DNA from: Arthrobacter sp. ov118
Lineage (GTDB): Bacteria; Actinomycetota; Actinomycetes; Actinomycetales; Micrococcaceae
Assembly: GCF_900116495.1 (NCBI RefSeq)
Contig: NZ_FPAY01000004.1
Location: 124,001-188,000, forward strand
Length of the DNA: 64,000 nucleotides
Direction: 5' to 3'
The notes below the pieces were generated by a model. That model was not told where the DNA came from. It did no database searches and worked only from the letters and a program-made list of their open reading frames with translations. Shown here piece by piece: positions 60,217 through 64,000 of the stretch. How positions within the stretch are numbered: position 1 is the first letter of the stretch; each line of letters opens with the position of its first letter. A program made the translations under genes and the position numbers.

Positions 60217-60759
60217 TCAGGACGCGGCCTTCCGGGCCCGGTACGCGGCCACATGTGCGCGGTTGGCGCAGTTTCCCGTGTCGCAGTAGCGCTTCGAACG
60301 GTTGCGGCTCAGGTCCAGCACGACGGCGTCGCAGTCTTCCGCGGCACACACCAGCAGCCGGTCCATTTCCTTGCTGCGGATCACGTCGACTATCGCCATC
60401 GCCGCCTCCGTGCTCATCCGGTCGGCCAGCGGGGCTTCCGGCGTCGTGGCGTGCAGGTGCCAGTCCCAGGGGTCGTGCTTGACCAGTTGGGGGAGCGCCC
60501 GGGCTTCGCGGAGCAACCGGTTCACGGTTTCTGCCGCTGGAGCCTCCTCCGCCAGCCAGAGGCCGGCGAGCTCGCTGCGCAGCCGCCGCACGCTTGCCAA
60601 CTCGGCCTCGTCCCGGGTCCGCGAGCCGGTGAACCCCTCGGCCGCCAGGAAGTCATCGAGGTCCTTCGCGGTGGCCAGGTGCTCCTCGCCGTTGGCCGCG
60701 GTGTTGATCAGGTTGACCACGGAGCGCAGGGCAGCTTCCGTGTCAGGGGCAAAGACCAT
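60217..60759 (-). CDS. CGNR zinc-finger / ABATE-domain regulator
   Basis: A 180-residue protein with an N-terminal ABATE domain (stress-induced regulator type) and a C-terminal CGNR zinc finger: C-x4-C (VCAAEDC), RSKRYCDTGNCANRAHVAAYRAR. In place of CGNR the motif here reads CANR, so one residue of the usual signature differs. The family regulates transcription of neighbouring genes. ATG 60759 is the start; it diverges from the EamA transporter gene across 66 bp, so it may control it. Confidence 0.85.
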   Translation of the reverse strand: MVFAPDTEAALRSVVNLINTAANGEEHLATAKDLDDFLAAEGFTGSRTRDEAELASVRRLRSELAGLWLAEEAPAAETVNRLLREARALPQLVKHDPWDWHLHATTPEAPLADRMSTEAAMAIVDVIRSKEMDRLLVCAAEDCDAVVLDLSRNRSKRYCDTGNCANRAHVAAYRARKAAS

Positions 60760-60825
60760 CTTGACTCCTTACCTTGCCGGGGCGTAATGTCATGACCATA
60801 ACCCTACTTTACTCCTGACAGGAGA

Positions 60826-61959
60826 ATGCCCGTGTCTGTCCGCCGCCCCGTCGCCGCCCCCGTTCGAGACCTTGCCGCCCCGTGGCCCGGCTCGGAACCG
60901 GGCGGGGCCATGCCGGGCACTCGGGACACCGGGCGGGCCGGAGCGGTGTCCGGTTTCATGGCCTCGGGCCTGGGTGTCGCCTTGTTCTCCTCGGCCGTCT
61001 TTGGCCTCTCGGGCTCCTTCGCCAAGGCGCTGCTGGAAACGGGCTGGACACCCGGTGCCGCCGTCACGGCCCGCCTCACCGGTGCCGCGCTGATCCTGGC
61101 GGTTCCCGCCATCGCCGCATTGCGCGGACGCTGGCACCAGCTCAGGGAGAACTGGCTGACGGTCCTGCTCTTCGGAGTCATCGGGGTGGCTGCCTGCCAG
61201 CTGTTCTACTTCAACGCCGTGTCCCGGCTGTCCGTCGGCGTCGCTCTCCTGCTGGAGTACCTCGCGCCCGTGATCATTGTGCTTTGGCTTTGGGCCGCGA
61301 GCCGGAAGCGCCCCCGCCCGCTGACCATCGCCGGCACGCTGCTGTCGCTGGGCGGGCTGGTCCTGGTTCTGGACCTCACGGGTGCCGTGAAGATCGATCT
61401 GATCGGCGTGCTGTGGGGGATTGCGGCGGCTGTTTGCCTTGCCATCTATTTCTTCATCACGGCCAAGGAAAATGACACCCTTCCGCCGATTGTCCTCGCC
61501 TCGGGCGGCCTGATGGTCGGTGCGGCGGTGATGTGGCTCGCGGCCGCCACCGGGCTGGCGCCGATGGCCTTCAGCACGGCGGACACCCGGCTGGGGCCCT
61601 GGATGACCCCGTGGTGGGTCTGCCTCGGCGGCCTGGTGGTCCTGGCGACGGTTGTGGCGTATGTGTCCGGCATTGTCGCCGCGCGGGCACTCGGCTCCAA
61701 GGTGGCGTCCTTCGTCTCGCTGACCGAAGTGCTCTTTGCCGTCCTCTGGGCGTGGCTGCTGCTCGGCGAACTGCCCGGGACCATCCAGCTGCTGGGCGGC
61801 CTCCTGATCGTCGGAGGCGTCGTTTTGGTCCGCGCGGATGAACTCCGGGCGGACGAACCGCCGGTCGCCGGACTCCGCGCCGCCGCACTCCCGGCTCCCC
61901 TGCAGGTTCCGCTGCAGGCACCGCTTGAGCAAGCGAACGACGTCGAACGCGTCCCCTAG
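60826..61959 (+). CDS. EamA/DMT family transporter
   Basis: A 377-residue transporter with ten membrane helices in two EamA halves (residues about 50-185 and 200-335). Hallmark parts are SSAVFGLSGSFAKALLETGWTPGAAVTARL and PVIIVLWLWAASRKRP, LGSKVASFVSLTEVLFAVLWAWLLLGE. It exports metabolites or amino acids; the substrate is unknown. ATG 60826 is preceded by CAGGAG. The first 45 residues are non-conserved. The divergent CGNR regulator is the probable controller. Confidence 0.88.
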   Translation: MPVSVRRPVAAPVRDLAAPWPGSEPGGAMPGTRDTGRAGAVSGFMASGLGVALFSSAVFGLSGSFAKALLETGWTPGAAVTARLTGAALILAVPAIAALRGRWHQLRENWLTVLLFGVIGVAACQLFYFNAVSRLSVGVALLLEYLAPVIIVLWLWAASRKRPRPLTIAGTLLSLGGLVLVLDLTGAVKIDLIGVLWGIAAAVCLAIYFFITAKENDTLPPIVLASGGLMVGAAVMWLAAATGLAPMAFSTADTRLGPWMTPWWVCLGGLVVLATVVAYVSGIVAARALGSKVASFVSLTEVLFAVLWAWLLLGELPGTIQLLGGLLIVGGVVLVRADELRADEPPVAGLRAAALPAPLQVPLQAPLEQANDVERVP

Positions 61960-62035
61960 GACCCTGCCAGGCCGGTGTTCCGGCGTAGCGGCCGCGGGCC
62001 TTCATCCCCACCGGCGAAGAGCTTACAGTGGAGAT

Positions 62036-62308
62036 ATGTGCCGCAACATCCGGACCCTGCATAATTTTGAGCCGCACGCCACGTCGGCGGAGGTGGAGGC
62101 CGCAGCGCTGCAGTACGTGCGCAAGATCAGCGGCTCCACCAAGCCGTCCAAGGCCAACGAGGAAGCCTTCAACCGGGCTGTGCACGAGATCGCGCACGCT
62201 ACCGAGCACCTGCTCGAATCCCTGGTGACGCACGCCCCGGCCAAGGACCGGGCGGAGGAAGCTGCCAAGGCGCGTGCAAGGGCGGCCGTCCGGTATGGCG
62301 CCGCCTAA
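62036..62308 (+). CDS. DUF2277 family protein
   Basis: A 90-residue soluble protein starting MCRNIRTLHNFEPHATSAEV, the highly conserved DUF2277 signature, followed by ALQYVRKISGSTKPSKANEEAFNRAV. The function of this family is unknown, though its members are widespread in bacteria. ATG 62036 is preceded by GTGGAGA. It lies downstream of and parallel to the EamA gene. Confidence 0.9.
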   Translation: MCRNIRTLHNFEPHATSAEVEAAALQYVRKISGSTKPSKANEEAFNRAVHEIAHATEHLLESLVTHAPAKDRAEEAAKARARAAVRYGAA

Positions 62309-62344
62309 CCTGCAATCCTGAACTGGTAGGCGGGCTGGGGTGCC

Positions 62345-64000
62345 CTATTTGCCGAAGCTGCGCAGGCGCAGCGAGTTGGCCACCACCAGCACGGAGCTGG
62401 CCGCCATGGCGGCTCCGGCGATCATCGGGTTTAGCAGTCCCAGGGCCGCCACCGGGATACCCACGGCGTTGTAGAAGAAGGCCCAGAAGAGGTTGGTCTT
62501 GATGGTGGCCAGGGTCCGCCGGGAGAGCTCAATTGCCTGGGCCACCTGCCCCAGATCATTGCCCATGACGGTCAGGTCGGCGGCTTCGATGGCGACGTCC
62601 GTCCCGGACCCCATGGCCACGCCCAGGTCTGCCTGGGCCAGCGCCGCGGCGTCGTTGACGCCATCCCCGGCCATCGCCACGGTGGCACCGGCCGCCTGCA
62701 GGCTGCGCACGGCCTGAACCTTGCCCTCCGGCAGCACGCCGGCGAAGACGTCCTCGGGGCGGATCCCGACGGCGGCAGCCACTTGGGCGGCCACCGCGGC
62801 GTTGTCGCCGGTCAGGAGCATGGGCCGCAGCCCGAGTCGGCGGAGCCGGTCCACGGCGGCCTTGGAGCCGGGCTTCAGGGAATCGCGCAGGCGGATGATT
62901 CCGGCGGGTTCGCCGTCCACGGCAACCCAGATCGCGGTGGCACCGGTGTCCTCGGCGGCGGCCAGCGCCTCCCGCTGCGCGGGAGTCGGGGTGATTCCGT
63001 TCTCCTGCAGCCAGCCGGTGCGGCCCGCGGCCACGATCTGGCCGTCGACGGTGCCCAGCACTCCGCCGCCGGGTGCGGAACGGAAACCGGCGACGGCGTC
63101 GATACCCGCGAAGCTTGCCTGCCCTGCGCCCCTATGGCCTGCGCCCACCATCGCCGCCTCGGCTGCCGCTGCGGCGATCGCGCGGGCGATGGGGTGCTCG
63201 GAGGAGTTTTCCACGGCCCCGGCGAGGCGCAGGACCTGAGCCTCGCTGTATGTTCCGAAGCCCTGGATGCCGTCCACGGCGAGCCTGCCCGTGGTGACTG
63301 TGCCGGTCTTGTCCAGCAGGATCGTGTCCACAGTCCGGGTGTCTTCAAGGATCTGCGGTCCCTTGATGAGGATGCCGAGCTGGGCGCCGCGGCCGGTCCC
63401 CGTCAGCAGCCCCACCGGCGTGGCCAGGCCCAGGGCGCAGGGGCACGCGATGACCAGCACGGCAACGGCCGCGGTGAATGCTGCCCGGAGTCCGTCGGCT
63501 CCGGGGGCAGGCCCGGCGGCCAGCAGCCAGGCTCCGAAGGTGAGGGCCGCGACCGCCAGGACCACCGGGACGAAGACGGCGCTGATCCGGTCCGCGAGCC
63601 GGGCAATCGGGGCTTTCCCGGTCTGAGCAGCGGAGACGAGCCGGCCCATCTGCGCCAAGGTCGTTTCCGAACCGACGCGTGTGGCGCGAACCAAGAGCCG
63701 GCCGGAGGTGTTGATGGTGGCACCGGTGACCTGGCTGCCCGGGCCGACCTCCACCGGCACGGATTCTCCGGTGACAAGCGAGGCATCCACGGCCGAGGAG
63801 CCGCCCAGGACCACGCCGTCCGTGGCGATCTTTTCACCGGGCCGGACAACGATCTCGTCTCCGACGGCGAGCTGCCCGGCGGGGATCTTGTGTTCCCGGC
63901 CGTTGCGCATCACGGTGGCGTCCTTGGCGCCAAGGCTGAGCAGGGCCGTGAGGGCATCGCCGGCCTTGCGCTTGGCACCGGCCTCCAGATAGCGGCCCAG
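62345..64000 (-). CDS. Heavy-metal (copper type) P-type ATPase, partial (N-terminus outside window)
   Basis: The C-terminal 551 or so residues of a P1B-type ATPase. From the window edge inward: GRYLEAGAKRKAGDAL, actuator TGES, membrane metal site CPCALGLATP, phosphorylation motif DKTGT, then GDGVNDAAALAQADLGVAMGSGTD. It ends with the last two helices including AASSVLVVANSLRLRSFGK; CPC and this C-terminal motif fit the Cu+ exporters of the CopA/CtpV type. The N-terminal metal-binding domain is cut off. There is no sign of frameshift in the visible part. Confidence 0.93.
   Translation of the reverse strand: MGRYLEAGAKRKAGDALTALLSLGAKDATVMRNGREHKIPAGQLAVGDEIVVRPGEKIATDGVVLGGSSAVDASLVTGESVPVEVGPGSQVTGATINTSGRLLVRATRVGSETTLAQMGRLVSAAQTGKAPIARLADRISAVFVPVVLAVAALTFGAWLLAAGPAPGADGLRAAFTAAVAVLVIACPCALGLATPVGLLTGTGRGAQLGILIKGPQILEDTRTVDTILLDKTGTVTTGRLAVDGIQGFGTYSEAQVLRLAGAVENSSEHPIARAIAAAAAEAAMVGAGHRGAGQASFAGIDAVAGFRSAPGGGVLGTVDGQIVAAGRTGWLQENGITPTPAQREALAAAEDTGATAIWVAVDGEPAGIIRLRDSLKPGSKAAVDRLRRLGLRPMLLTGDNAAVAAQVAAAVGIRPEDVFAGVLPEGKVQAVRSLQAAGATVAMAGDGVNDAAALAQADLGVAMGSGTDVAIEAADLTVMGNDLGQVAQAIELSRRTLATIKTNLFWAFFYNAVGIPVAALGLLNPMIAGAAMAASSVLVVANSLRLRSFGK

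Overview
The window is a high-GC actinobacterial chromosome segment centred on the replication origin. Gene order and protein sequence point to the Micrococcaceae, most likely Arthrobacter or Pseudarthrobacter; this is inferred from gene content, not from a database match. The left end holds the classic origin cluster. dnaA, dnaN, gnd and recF run leftwards. rpmH, rnpA, yidD, yidC, jag, rsmG, parA and parB run rightwards. DnaA boxes lie on both sides of dnaA, and the dnaA-dnaN gap is the best oriC candidate.

The most striking region is 11.1-16.3 kb: about 5.2 kb between parB and trxA with no credible gene. It holds eight copies of the ParB-binding site parS, two of them perfect 16-mers, and a ninth lies inside the parA coding sequence. 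It also has two clusters of DnaA-box-like 9-mers placed exactly 12 bp apart. It looks like a dedicated centromere-like locus that may also bind DnaA.

From 16.4 to 24.8 kb the leftward genes trxA, trxB, a pseudokinase-like membrane protein, murJ and a Nudix hydrolase are followed by rightward pcnA and a histidine phosphatase. The pseudokinase and murJ look like the two halves of the mycobacterial MviN fusion. A roughly 950 bp gap (24.8-25.7 kb) carries two very short ORFs with perfect Shine-Dalgarno sites.

From 25.7 to 48.9 kb is housekeeping and accessory content: a GT87-type membrane glycosyltransferase, a phytoene-desaturase-like oxidoreductase, an ABC/FtsX exporter divergent from a two-component system, a MecA-like penicillin-binding lipoprotein, an ABC-F protein, an MFS transporter, a PAP2-lipid kinase fusion, a second ABC exporter with its own two-component system, a GABA-type permease with a repeat tail, an array of GGRCATGTCC motifs, a Tat-exported intradiol-dioxygenase-like lipoprotein and an M18 aminopeptidase.

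From 49.2 to 56 kb come rpsF-ssb-rpsR-rplI and dnaB, the latter preceded by another group of DnaA boxes. The right end has a double-hotdog thioesterase, DoxX, MATE and EamA membrane proteins, a CGNR regulator and the C-terminal part of a copper-type P-type ATPase cut by the window edge. Replication (dnaA, dnaN, recF, ssb, dnaB), segregation (parABS), membrane insertion (yidC, jag) and cell-wall export (murJ) are thus packed into one origin-proximal block.
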